This document shows positions 39,799 through 48,261 of a stretch of 64,000 nucleotides of DNA, one piece after another. Each line of letters begins with the position of its first letter. The first letter of the stretch is position 1. The DNA lies in the NCBI RefSeq assembly GCF_036346615.1, contig NZ_CP107836.1, positions 5,208,001-5,272,000 on the forward strand. Direction: 5' to 3'. A program made the position numbers and the translations under genes. The notes below the pieces were generated by a model, which was given only the letters and a program-made list of their open reading frames with translations, was not told the origin of the DNA and made no database searches. This DNA is from Streptomyces sp. NBC_00523. Lineage in GTDB: Bacteria; Actinomycetota; Actinomycetes; Streptomycetales; Streptomycetaceae.

Positions 39799-42015
39799 AT
39801 GGCCGGCGAAGAGCAGACGGCGGTGCCAGCCGAGGCGCAGGAGCGGCACAAGCTCCTCGCGGAGCAGATCGAGGAGCACCGCTTCCGGTATTACGTGAAC
39901 GACCAGCCGGTCGTCAGCGACGCCGAGTTCGACCGGCTGCTGCGCGAGCTGGAGGCCCTGGAGGAGTCCCACCCCCCGCTGCGCACCCCGGACTCGCCGA
40001 CCCAGAAGGTCGCCGGGCCGTACCGCACGGAGTTCACCTCGGTCGAGCACCGCGAGCCGATGCTGTCCCTGGACAACGCCTTCGACGACGAGGAGCTGGC
40101 CGCCTGGGGCGAGCGCATCGCCCGGGACGTCGGCGCGCCCGGCTACCACTACCTGTGCGAGCTGAAGATCGACGGCCTCGCCGTCAACCTGACGTACGAG
40201 CACGGCGTGCTGACCCGCGCCGCGACCCGGGGCGACGGCCGCACCGGCGAGGACATCACGCCCAACGTCCGCACCATCGCGGACATCCCGCACCGGCTCA
40301 AGGGCGACCGCGTACCGCCGCTGGTCGAGGTGCGCGGCGAGGTCTTCTTCCCGATGGAGGGGTTCGAGGAGCTGAACGCCCGGCTGGTGGAGTCCGACGA
40401 CAAGCCCTTCGCCAACCCCCGTAACGCGGCGGCCGGTTCGCTGCGCCAGAAGGACCCCAAGGTCACCGCCACGCGCCCGCTCCACATGGTGGTGCACGGC
40501 ATCGGCGCCCGCGAGGGCTTCGACATCGACTGCCTCTCGCACGCCTACGAGCTGCTGCGCGAGTGGGGCCTGCCCACCGCCAAGTACAACAAGGTGGTCG
40601 ACTCCCTCGCAGGGGTAAGGGAGTTCATCGCCTACTTCGGCGAGCACCGGCACTCCGTGGAGCACGAGATCGACGGCGTCGTCGTCAAGCTGGACGAGAT
40701 CCCGCTCCAGGGCCGCCTGGGCTCCACCTCCCGCGCCCCGCGCTGGGCCATCGCCTGGAAGTACGCGCCGGAGGAGGTCAACACCAAGCTGGTCAACATC
40801 CGCGTCGGCGTCGGCCGCACCGGCCGCGTCACCCCGTACGCCCAGGTCGAGCCGGTCGTGGTGGCGGGCTCCGAGGTCGAGTTCGCCACCCTGCACAACC
40901 AGAACGTGGTCAAGGCCAAGGGCGTCCTGATCGGCGACACGGTGGTGCTCCGCAAGGCCGGGGACGTGATCCCGGAGATCCTCGGCCCGGTCGTGGACCT
41001 GCGCGACGGCACCGAGCGGGCGTTCGTCATGCCGGACCACTGCCCGGAGTGCGGCACCGAGCTGAAGCCCATGAAGGAGGCGGACGTCGACGTCCGCTGC
41101 CCCAACGCGCGTTCCTGCCCCGCCCAGTTGCGCGAGCGCGTCTCCTATCTCGCCGGTCGCAAGTGCCTCGACATCGACCACTTCGGTTACGTGGTCGCCG
41201 CCGCGCTGACCGCACCGCTGGAGCCCGCCGAACCGCCGCTGCGCGACGAGGGCGACCTCTTCGGGCTGACCGTGGACGAGCTGCTGCCGATCCGGGCCTA
41301 CGTCCTCGACCCGGACAGCGGGCTGCCCAAGCGCGACCCGAAGACCGGCGAGGAGAAGATCGCCCGGGTCTTCGCCAACCAGCAGGGCGAGCCCAAGAAG
41401 AACGCCCTCGCGATGCTCGACGCCATCGCCGCGGCCAAGGAGGCCCCGCTGGCCCGCGTCCTCACCGGGCTCTCCATCCGCCACGTCGGCCCGGTCGCGG
41501 CCCGGGAGCTGGCCCGCCAGTTCCGGTCCATCGACCGCATCGAGGAGGCCACCGAGCAGGAGCTGGCCGACGCCGACGGGGTCGGGCCCATCATCGCCGC
41601 CTCGGTCAAGCAGTGGTTCGCCGAGGACTGGCACCGCGAGATCCTGCGCAAGTGGCGCGAGGCCGGCGTCCGGATGGCGGACGAGGGGGCCGGCGAGGAC
41701 GAGGGCCCCCGCCCGCTCGAAGGGCTCACGGTCGTCGTCACGGGCACCCTGACCGGGCACACCAGGGATGGCGCGAAAGAGGCCCTGCAGAGCCGGGGAG
41801 CGAAGGTCACCGGTTCCGTTTCCAAGAAGACCGCCTTCGTCGTCGTCGGCGACAACCCCGGATCCAAGTACGACAAAGCGGTCCAGCTGAAGGTCCCCGT
41901 CCTCGACGAGACCGGCTTCGCCGTCCTCCTCGCCGAGGGCCCGGACGCCGCCCGAGAGACGGCCGTCCCGGCCGGCGAACCGGCTCCGGAGGAGGGCGCC
42001 GCACCCGGAGAGTGA
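39799..42015 (+). CDS. ligA: NAD-dependent DNA ligase LigA
   Basis: This 738-aa enzyme seals nicks using NAD+. Domain order: Ia nucleotide-binding part (DAEFDRLLRELEALEESHPPL), adenylation domain with lysine in CELKIDGLAV (about residue 123), OB fold (RVTPYAQVEPVVVAGSEVEFATLHNQN), zinc finger with Cys pairs in CPECGTELKP and CPNARSCPAQ, HhH repeats (DADGVGPIIAASVKQWF), and C-terminal BRCT (LEGLTVVVTGTLTGHTRDGAKEALQ). Length and order are normal. ATG at 39799 follows GGGAGGACGGGACG. A small hairpin at 42021-42039 follows the stop. Confidence 0.98.
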   Translation: MAGEEQTAVPAEAQERHKLLAEQIEEHRFRYYVNDQPVVSDAEFDRLLRELEALEESHPPLRTPDSPTQKVAGPYRTEFTSVEHREPMLSLDNAFDDEELAAWGERIARDVGAPGYHYLCELKIDGLAVNLTYEHGVLTRAATRGDGRTGEDITPNVRTIADIPHRLKGDRVPPLVEVRGEVFFPMEGFEELNARLVESDDKPFANPRNAAAGSLRQKDPKVTATRPLHMVVHGIGAREGFDIDCLSHAYELLREWGLPTAKYNKVVDSLAGVREFIAYFGEHRHSVEHEIDGVVVKLDEIPLQGRLGSTSRAPRWAIAWKYAPEEVNTKLVNIRVGVGRTGRVTPYAQVEPVVVAGSEVEFATLHNQNVVKAKGVLIGDTVVLRKAGDVIPEILGPVVDLRDGTERAFVMPDHCPECGTELKPMKEADVDVRCPNARSCPAQLRERVSYLAGRKCLDIDHFGYVVAAALTAPLEPAEPPLRDEGDLFGLTVDELLPIRAYVLDPDSGLPKRDPKTGEEKIARVFANQQGEPKKNALAMLDAIAAAKEAPLARVLTGLSIRHVGPVAARELARQFRSIDRIEEATEQELADADGVGPIIAASVKQWFAEDWHREILRKWREAGVRMADEGAGEDEGPRPLEGLTVVVTGTLTGHTRDGAKEALQSRGAKVTGSVSKKTAFVVVGDNPGSKYDKAVQLKVPVLDETGFAVLLAEGPDAARETAVPAGEPAPEEGAAPGE

Positions 42016-42020
42016 GCGCC

Positions 42021-42039
42021 CGCCGACGCATCGTCGGCG
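42021..42039 (+). terminator. Short hairpin after ligA
   Basis: CGCCGACG and CGTCGGCG form a perfect 8-bp stem with a three-base loop, five bases after the ligA stop. There is no T run; terminator function is likely but not certain. Confidence 0.55.
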
Positions 42040-42245
42040 TCACCCGATCGGCGCATAGCAGATGCTGACGGATAGTCGGTTCGCATTTGGGCAAGACCCG
42101 TAGACCGCTGCCCGTAGCAGCCCTCCGCGGCCTACTGTGGTCAGACACGCCCTCGAACCTGGCCACCGGGCGGGGCCGGGGTGCGTCGTGGCACGGCACG
42201 CATTCATCGGGTGACATCGGCATCGCCGGCTGTGAGAGGGACGGA

Positions 42246-44420
42246 ATGAAACCGACCGAGAGCGCCGCACCGGTGGCGCGGCTGCAAGGTTTCGTGGGAC
42301 CCGCGCCCAAAGTGGGCGCCGTCGTGGTGGCCCTGGCCACGATCCAGCTCGCGACCGGCTTCTCCCGCGCCCTCGGCCAGGGGCGCGCCCTCTTCCCGGA
42401 CGGCCGGGCCGGCTGGTCGCTGGCCGTGCTCACCGGCATCGTCGTCGGCCACCTCGTCGCCCTCGGCCGCGACCGCTGGTGGGGCGGCACCGGCTCCGGC
42501 GCCGCCCTCACCCTGGCCGTCCTGCTGCTGTACGGCTGGGTGCCCGCCGGACTGGTCAGCCTCGTCGTGGTCGTCCTCGTCGGCGTCGCCCGCAGACACC
42601 GCTGGTGGCAGGGGCTGCTGCACGGCGCCGTGGACATCCTCGGGGTCGGGGCGGCGGCCCTGGTGCTCGCCGCGTTCGGCGAGGTGCAGTCCGTCGAGAC
42701 GCCGTGGCGGCCACTCGACTGGGGCATCGACGCCGTCCCGGAAGTCCTGCTCGCCGCCTCCACGTATCTGCTCGTCACCCGGGTCCTGCTGTGGTACTCG
42801 CGGGCCCAGCCCGGCGGCGGCCTGCCCACCGTCGCCCGCACCGCGATGCTCCGTCAGGGCCTCGTCGCGGTCGCCCTGCTCGGCATCGCCCCGCTGATCT
42901 GCGTCGTCGCGATGGCCCGGCCGGTCCTGCTGCCGCTCTTCGCGGTGCCGCTGATCGCGCTCGACTCCACGCTGTGGATCGCCCGCGCCCGCGCCGAGGA
43001 GCAGCTGAAGGACCCGCTGACCGGGCTGCCCAACCGCCAGTGGCTGCTGGAGCGGACCTGGACCGCGCTGGAGGAGGCGGAGGGCGTCGGCAGCCGGGTC
43101 GCCCTGGTCCTCATCGACCTCGACCGCTTCCGGGCCGTCAACGACACCCTGGGCCACCTGGCCGGCGACCGGCTGCTGCTCCAGATCGCGGAACGGCTCC
43201 GGCTCGCCCTGCCGCGCGGCGCGGAGGCGGCCCGGCTCGGCGGCGACGAGTTCGCGGTCCTGCTGCCCACCGCCGACTCCACCACCAGCGCCCAGCGCGT
43301 CGCCCGCCACCTGGTCGCCGAGCTGTCGTCCCCGCTGGACCTGGACGGGCTGACCCTGGTCCTGGAGGCCAGCGCGGGCGTCGCCGTCTTCCCGGACCAC
43401 GCGATGGACGCGGAGGGGCTGCTGCGCCGCGCCGACGTGGCGATGTACCAGGCCAAGCGGGACCGCACCGGCGTGGAGGTGTACGAGTCCAAGCGCGACA
43501 GCAACACTCCGGACCGGCTCGGCCTCCTCGGCGACCTGCGCCGCGCGCTGGACGCGGGCGAGGTGGAGCTGCACTACCAGCCCAAGGTCCGCTTCGACGG
43601 CCAGGTGGCCGGCCTGGAGGCGCTGGTGCGCTGGGTGCACCCGGAGCGCGGCAGAGTGCCCCCGGACGAGTTCATCGCCATCGCGGAGTCCTCCGGGCTG
43701 ATGCCGCACCTCACCGAGTACGTCCTGGAGACGGCGCTCGCCCAGGTCGCCCGGTGGCGGGCCCAGGGCCTCTTCGTCCCGGTCGCCGTCAACGTGTCGC
43801 CGCGCGATGTGCACACCCCCGGGTTCGCGGGCGGCGTCGCGGCCCGGCTCGCCCGGCACGGCGTCCCGGCGGGAGCGCTCCAGCTGGAGATAACGGAACA
43901 CGTGCTCCTGGAGGACCCGCAGCGGGCGGCGGACACGCTCGCCGGGCTGACCGGGCACGGCGTGAAGATGTCCCTGGACGACTTCGGCACCGGGTACTCG
44001 TCGCTGGTCCACCTGCGCCGGCTGCCGGTCAGCGAGCTGAAGATCGACCGCTCCTTCGTGGCCCGGCTCGCCATCGACCACGAGGACGCGGAAATCGTCC
44101 GCTGCACCATCGACCTGGCCCACTCGCTCGGCCTGCTGGTCGTGGCGGAGGGCGTCGAGGACGACGAGACCTGGGAGCGGCTGCGGGACCTGCGGTGCGA
44201 CGCGGTCCAGGGCTGGCTGGTGGCGGCCGCGATGCCGCCCCAGGAGACCACCGCCTGGCTGCGGGCCCGGGGCGAGCACGGCTGGCGCCGCCCGGCGGAG
44301 CTGGCCGCCGCGGCGGGGGCGGCCCCGGCGGCCTCCGCCACGACGCCCACGGCCCCGGCGGCCGAGCTGGAACAGCGCCCCTCCGGCCGCACGTCGGGCC
44401 CGCGCCCGGCGACGACGTAG
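42246..44420 (+). CDS. rmdB: Membrane GGDEF-EAL protein, RmdB-like
   Basis: This protein of about 724 aa has six or more hydrophobic helices (residues 15 to 245), then tandem GGDEF and EAL domains. GGDEF is intact at residues 332-336 but lacks the RxxD inhibitory I-site (PRGA at the place). EAL is intact at E458-A-L (GLEALVRWVHP). EAL metal and catalytic motifs LEITEH, DDFGTGYSSL, KIDRSFV and VVAEGVEDDE are present, so phosphodiesterase activity is expected. Family knowledge: SCO5495 (RmdB) of S. coelicolor has this shape and is a c-di-GMP phosphodiesterase acting on development. ATG at 42246 follows GAGAGGGACGG. Its neighbours ligA and gatC match that locus. Confidence 0.93.
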   Translation: MKPTESAAPVARLQGFVGPAPKVGAVVVALATIQLATGFSRALGQGRALFPDGRAGWSLAVLTGIVVGHLVALGRDRWWGGTGSGAALTLAVLLLYGWVPAGLVSLVVVVLVGVARRHRWWQGLLHGAVDILGVGAAALVLAAFGEVQSVETPWRPLDWGIDAVPEVLLAASTYLLVTRVLLWYSRAQPGGGLPTVARTAMLRQGLVAVALLGIAPLICVVAMARPVLLPLFAVPLIALDSTLWIARARAEEQLKDPLTGLPNRQWLLERTWTALEEAEGVGSRVALVLIDLDRFRAVNDTLGHLAGDRLLLQIAERLRLALPRGAEAARLGGDEFAVLLPTADSTTSAQRVARHLVAELSSPLDLDGLTLVLEASAGVAVFPDHAMDAEGLLRRADVAMYQAKRDRTGVEVYESKRDSNTPDRLGLLGDLRRALDAGEVELHYQPKVRFDGQVAGLEALVRWVHPERGRVPPDEFIAIAESSGLMPHLTEYVLETALAQVARWRAQGLFVPVAVNVSPRDVHTPGFAGGVAARLARHGVPAGALQLEITEHVLLEDPQRAADTLAGLTGHGVKMSLDDFGTGYSSLVHLRRLPVSELKIDRSFVARLAIDHEDAEIVRCTIDLAHSLGLLVVAEGVEDDETWERLRDLRCDAVQGWLVAAAMPPQETTAWLRARGEHGWRRPAELAAAAGAAPAASATTPTAPAAELEQRPSGRTSGPRPATT

Positions 44421-44507
44421 CGGGCTCCCGTAAACCGTGTCCTCAGCCGTGCGGCCGACCCCATAGGATTGGGCGAAAACCACACACCAACCCCTGAGGA
44501 TCGCTGC

Positions 44508-44804
44508 ATGCCTGGCATCACGCGCGAGGAGGTCGCCCACCTCGCCCGGCTGGCGCGTCTGGAGCTGAAGGGCGAAGAGCTCGATCACTTCGCCGGACAG
44601 CTCGACGACATCATCGGCGCGGTCGCCCGCGTCTCCGAGGTAGCCGACCAAGACGTACCGCCGACCTCCCACCCGCTGCCGCTGACGAACGTCATGCGGG
44701 CGGACGTCGTCCGTCCGTCTCTCACCCCCGAGCAGGCGCTCTCCGGCGCCCCGGCCCAGGAGCAGCAGCGTTTCAAGGTGCCGCAGATCCTGGGGGAGGA
44801 CTGA
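44508..44804 (+). CDS. gatC: Glu-tRNA(Gln)/Asp-tRNA(Asn) amidotransferase subunit C
   Basis: This 98-aa subunit links GatA and GatB. The N-terminus is MPGITREEVAHLARLARLEL and it contains ARVSEVADQDVPPTSHPLP and the C-terminal PSLTPEQALSGAPAQEQQRFKVPQILGED. ATG at 44508 follows GAGGATCGCTGC, and a TAGGAT -10-like sequence lies at 44464-44469. It is the first gene of gatC-gatA-(80-aa protein)-gatB. Streptomyces lack GlnRS, so the complex is essential to make Gln-tRNA by amidation of Glu-tRNA(Gln) (established knowledge). Confidence 0.96.
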   Translation: MPGITREEVAHLARLARLELKGEELDHFAGQLDDIIGAVARVSEVADQDVPPTSHPLPLTNVMRADVVRPSLTPEQALSGAPAQEQQRFKVPQILGED

Positions 44805-44809
44805 CAGCC

Positions 44810-46312
44810 ATGACGGACATCAGCAGCATCATCAAGCTCACCGCGGCCGAGATCGCCGCGAAGATCGCCTCCGGCGAGCTCACCGCCGTCCAGGTCACCG
44901 AGGCCCACCTCGCGCGGATCGACGCCGTGGACGAGAAGGTGCACGCCTTCCTGCACGTCGACCGCGAGGGCGCGCTCGCCCAGGCCCGTGCCGTGGACGC
45001 CAAGAAGGCGGCCGGCGAGAAGCTGGGCCCGCTGGCCGGCGTCCCGCTCGCGCTCAAGGACATCTTCACCACGAAGGACATGCCGACCACCGTCGGCTCG
45101 AAGATCCTCGAGGGCTGGGTCCCGCCGTACGACGCGACCCTCACGCGGAAGCTGAAGGCCGCCGACGTGGTCATCCTCGGCAAGACCAACATGGACGAGT
45201 TCGCCATGGGGTCCTCCACCGAGAACAGCGCCTACGGCCCGACCGGTAACCCCTGGGACCTCACCCGCATCCCGGGCGGCTCCGGCGGCGGCTCCTCGGC
45301 CGCCCTCGCCTCCTTCGAGGCCCCGCTCGCCATCGGCACGGACACCGGCGGCTCCATCCGCCAGCCCGCCGCCGTCACCGGCACGGTCGGCGTCAAGCCC
45401 ACCTACGGCGGGGTCTCCCGCTACGGCATGGTCGCCTTCTCGTCCTCCCTCGACCAGGGCGGCCCCTGCGCCCGCACGGTCCTGGACGCGGCCCTGCTGC
45501 ACGAGGCGATCGCCGGGCACGACCCGATGGACTCGACGTCGATCGACGCGCCGGTGCCGCCGGTCGTGGAGGCCGCGCGCAACGGTTCCGTCCAGGGCAT
45601 GCGCGTCGGTGTCGTCAAGCAGTTCTCCGGCGAGGGCTACCAGGCCGGGGTCGTCCAGCGCTTCAACGAGTCGGTCGAGCTGCTGAAGTCGCTCGGCGCC
45701 ACGGTCGTGGAGCTGGACTGCCCGACGTTCGACCTGGCCCTTTCGGCGTACTACCTGATCGCGCCGTCCGAGTGCTCCTCGAACCTCGCCCGGTTCGACG
45801 CCATGCGCTACGGCCTGCGCGTCGGGGACGACGGCACGAAGTCCGCCGAGGACGTCACCGCGCTCACCCGCGAGGCCGGCTTCGGCGACGAGGTCAAGCG
45901 CCGCATCATCCTCGGTACGTACGCGCTCAGCTCCGGCTACTACGACGCGTACTACGGCTCCGCGCAGAAGGTCCGTACGCTGATCACGCGCGAGTTCGAG
46001 CAGGCGTTCGGGCAGGTCGACGTGATCGTCTCGCCGACCACGCCCACCACCGCCTTCCCGATCGGCGAGCGCGCCGACGACCCGATGGCGATGTACCTGG
46101 CCGACCTGTGCACCATCCCGACCAACCTCGCCGGCAACGCCGCCATGTCGCTGCCCTGCGGCCTGGCCCCCGAGGACGGCCTGCCCGTCGGGCTCCAGAT
46201 CATCGCCCCCGCGATGAAGGACGACCGGCTGTACAAGGTCGGAGCCGCCGTCGAGGCCGCTTTCGTGGAAAAGTGGGGACACCCGCTGCTCGAGGAGGCT
46301 CCGTCGCTATGA
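44810..46312 (+). CDS. gatA: Glu-tRNA(Gln)/Asp-tRNA(Asn) amidotransferase subunit A
   Basis: This 500-aa amidase subunit releases ammonia from glutamine. The amidase triad lysine is in VPLALKDIFTTKD. The Gly/Ser-rich loop IPGGSGGGSSAALASFEAPLAIG, then TDTGGSIRQPAA, carries the cis-Ser and nucleophile Ser. ATG at 44810 is preceded by GGGGGAGGACTGACAGCC and starts six bases after gatC. The stop overlaps the following 80-aa gene (ATGA at 46309-46312). Confidence 0.97.
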   Translation: MTDISSIIKLTAAEIAAKIASGELTAVQVTEAHLARIDAVDEKVHAFLHVDREGALAQARAVDAKKAAGEKLGPLAGVPLALKDIFTTKDMPTTVGSKILEGWVPPYDATLTRKLKAADVVILGKTNMDEFAMGSSTENSAYGPTGNPWDLTRIPGGSGGGSSAALASFEAPLAIGTDTGGSIRQPAAVTGTVGVKPTYGGVSRYGMVAFSSSLDQGGPCARTVLDAALLHEAIAGHDPMDSTSIDAPVPPVVEAARNGSVQGMRVGVVKQFSGEGYQAGVVQRFNESVELLKSLGATVVELDCPTFDLALSAYYLIAPSECSSNLARFDAMRYGLRVGDDGTKSAEDVTALTREAGFGDEVKRRIILGTYALSSGYYDAYYGSAQKVRTLITREFEQAFGQVDVIVSPTTPTTAFPIGERADDPMAMYLADLCTIPTNLAGNAAMSLPCGLAPEDGLPVGLQIIAPAMKDDRLYKVGAAVEAAFVEKWGHPLLEEAPSL

Positions 46313-46551
46313 GTGCCATGACCAAGAAGGCCAAGAACTTCAAGAAGTCGAAGACCGGGCTGTACGTGTCCATGGGCACCACCGCCTTCGGTGCGCTGAG
46401 CGTCGCCAAGCAGGCGAAGATGGCCCGCTCGGACAACGACACGCTGCGCCTCATCGACGCCGCCGTGTCCGCCGCGGCGATCGTGACCGGCCTCGCGATC
46501 CTCTATCGCGAACTGAAGCGTCTCGGCGACGACGACGTACTGCTGGGCTGA
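46309..46551 (+). CDS. Conserved small membrane protein between gatA and gatB
   Basis: This 80-aa protein has a Lys-rich N-terminus (MSAMTKKAKNFKKSK). Two hydrophobic stretches follow: VSMGTTAFGALSVA and AAVSAAAIVTGLAILYREL. The C-terminus is acidic (GDDDVLLG). The start overlaps the gatA stop by four bases (ATGA), and gatB starts 15 bases after its end, so it is expressed with the amidotransferase. I recall a similar small gene at this position in other Streptomyces. It has no known role; it is not a known GatCAB subunit such as the archaeal or mitochondrial extras. Confidence 0.85.
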   Translation: MSAMTKKAKNFKKSKTGLYVSMGTTAFGALSVAKQAKMARSDNDTLRLIDAAVSAAAIVTGLAILYRELKRLGDDDVLLG

Positions 46552-46566
46552 GAGGGAAAGTTTTCC

Positions 46567-48075
46567 GTGACTGTCATCGACCTGGAGTCGTACGAGGACG
46601 CCCTCGCGACGTACGACCCCGTCATGGGCCTTGAGGTCCATGTGGAGCTCGGCACCAAGACGAAGATGTTCTGCGGCTGCTCCACGGAGCTGGGGCAGGA
46701 CGCCAACACGCAGACCTGCCCGGTCTGCCTCGGGCTGCCCGGCGCGCTGCCGGTCGTCAACGAGATCGGCGTGGAGTCCGCGATCAAGATCGGCCTCGCG
46801 CTGAACTGCGAGATCGCCGAGTGGTGCCGCTTCGCCCGGAAGAACTACTTCTATCCGGACATGCCGAAGAACTTCCAGACCTCCCAGTACGACGAGCCGA
46901 TCGCCTTCAACGGCTATCTGGACGTCCAGCTGGAGGACGGCGAGGTCTTCCGGGTGCAGATCGAACGCGCCCACATGGAGGAGGACACCGGCAAGTCGAC
47001 GCACGTCGGCGGCGCCACCGGCCGTATCCACGGCGCGTCCCACTCCCTGCTCGACTACAACCGCGCGGGCATCCCGCTCATCGAGATCGTCACCAAGCCG
47101 ATCGAGGGAGCGGGCGCACGGGCCCCCGAGGTCGCCCGGGCGTACGTCGCCGAGCTGCGCGAGCTCATCAAGGCGCTCGGCGTCTCCGAGGCCCGCATGG
47201 AGATGGGCCAGATGCGCTGCGACGTCAACCTGTCGCTGCGCCCCAACGGCACCGAGACGTTCGGTACCCGCTCCGAGACGAAGAACGTGAACTCGCTGCG
47301 TTCCGTCGAGCGCGCCGCCCGCTTCGAGATCCAGCGCCACGCCGCGGTGCTGAACTCGGGCGGGACGATCGTGCAGGAGACCCGGCACTTCCACGAGGAG
47401 GACGGCTCCACCACGGCCGGCCGCATCAAGGACAACGCCGAGGACTACCGCTACTTCCCCGAGCCCGATCTCGTGCCGGTCGCCCCGGCCCGCGAGTGGG
47501 TCGAGGAGCTGCGCAAGGGCCTCCCCGAGCTGCCGCGGCTCCGCCGCGCCCGGCTCAAGGAGGAGTGGGGCGTCTCCGAGCACGACATGCAGTCCATCCT
47601 CAACGCGGGCGCGGTCGACCTGATCGTCGCCACGACCGAGGCGGGCGCCCCGTCGGACCAGGCCCGCAAGTGGTGGATGGGCGAGCTGGCCCGCAACGCC
47701 AACGAGACCGGCCGCGGCCTGGACGAGCTGCCCGTCACCCCGGCGCAGGTCGCCCGGGTCGCCGAGCTCGTCGCCGCGGGCGACCTCAACGACAAGCTGG
47801 CCCGCCAGGTCCTGGAGGGCGTGCTCGCCGGCGAGGGCGACCCGGACACCGTGGTCGAGAAGCGCGGCCTGAAGGTCGTCTCGGACGAGGGCGCGCTGTC
47901 CACCGCCGTGGACGAGGCCATCGCGGGCAACGCCGCCATCGCGGACAAGATCCGCGGCGGCAAGGTCGCGGCGGCCGGCGCGCTGGTCGGCGCGGTCATG
48001 AAGGCGACCCGGGGCCAGGCGGACGCGGCCCGCGTCCGCGAGCTGATCCTGGAGAAGCTGGGCGTCGAGGGCTGA
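46567..48075 (+). CDS. gatB: Glu-tRNA(Gln)/Asp-tRNA(Asn) amidotransferase subunit B
   Basis: This 502-aa subunit activates and amidates the mischarged tRNA. The N-terminal catalytic cradle shows MGLEVHVELGTKTKMFCGC and the Cys motif of CPVCLGLPGALP (zinc site). It continues with NYFYPDMPKNFQTSQYDEPIA and the C-terminal YqeY-like tail domain ending LEKLGVEG. GTG at 46567 follows GAGAGGGAAAGTTTTCC. Gene order gatC-gatA-gatB with an extra small gene is the Streptomyces form. A strong hairpin follows. Confidence 0.97.
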   Translation: MTVIDLESYEDALATYDPVMGLEVHVELGTKTKMFCGCSTELGQDANTQTCPVCLGLPGALPVVNEIGVESAIKIGLALNCEIAEWCRFARKNYFYPDMPKNFQTSQYDEPIAFNGYLDVQLEDGEVFRVQIERAHMEEDTGKSTHVGGATGRIHGASHSLLDYNRAGIPLIEIVTKPIEGAGARAPEVARAYVAELRELIKALGVSEARMEMGQMRCDVNLSLRPNGTETFGTRSETKNVNSLRSVERAARFEIQRHAAVLNSGGTIVQETRHFHEEDGSTTAGRIKDNAEDYRYFPEPDLVPVAPAREWVEELRKGLPELPRLRRARLKEEWGVSEHDMQSILNAGAVDLIVATTEAGAPSDQARKWWMGELARNANETGRGLDELPVTPAQVARVAELVAAGDLNDKLARQVLEGVLAGEGDPDTVVEKRGLKVVSDEGALSTAVDEAIAGNAAIADKIRGGKVAAAGALVGAVMKATRGQADAARVRELILEKLGVEG

Positions 48076-48091
48076 GCCCTTCCCGTACGGC

Positions 48092-48141
48092 CCTGAGGGG
48101 CGGTGTTCCCGGTCTCCGGACTCGGAACACCGCCCCTCAGG
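48092..48141 (+). terminator. Strong stem-loop terminator after gatB
   Basis: CCTGAGGGGCGGTGTTCC pairs with GGAACACCGCCCCTCAGG, a perfect 18-bp stem with a 14-base loop, starting 16 bases after the gatB stop. Confidence 0.9.
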
Positions 48142-48261
48142 CGTGTTTGGACTTTCGGGCGGACCTGTTGGACGTTCACCACCGGTCCGCGCGCAGTCCT
48201 TCCCCGCGCCACCCGGCCTGCATAGCTTCCCGGCTGTAACCACCGGAATGGGGAGGCTCTT

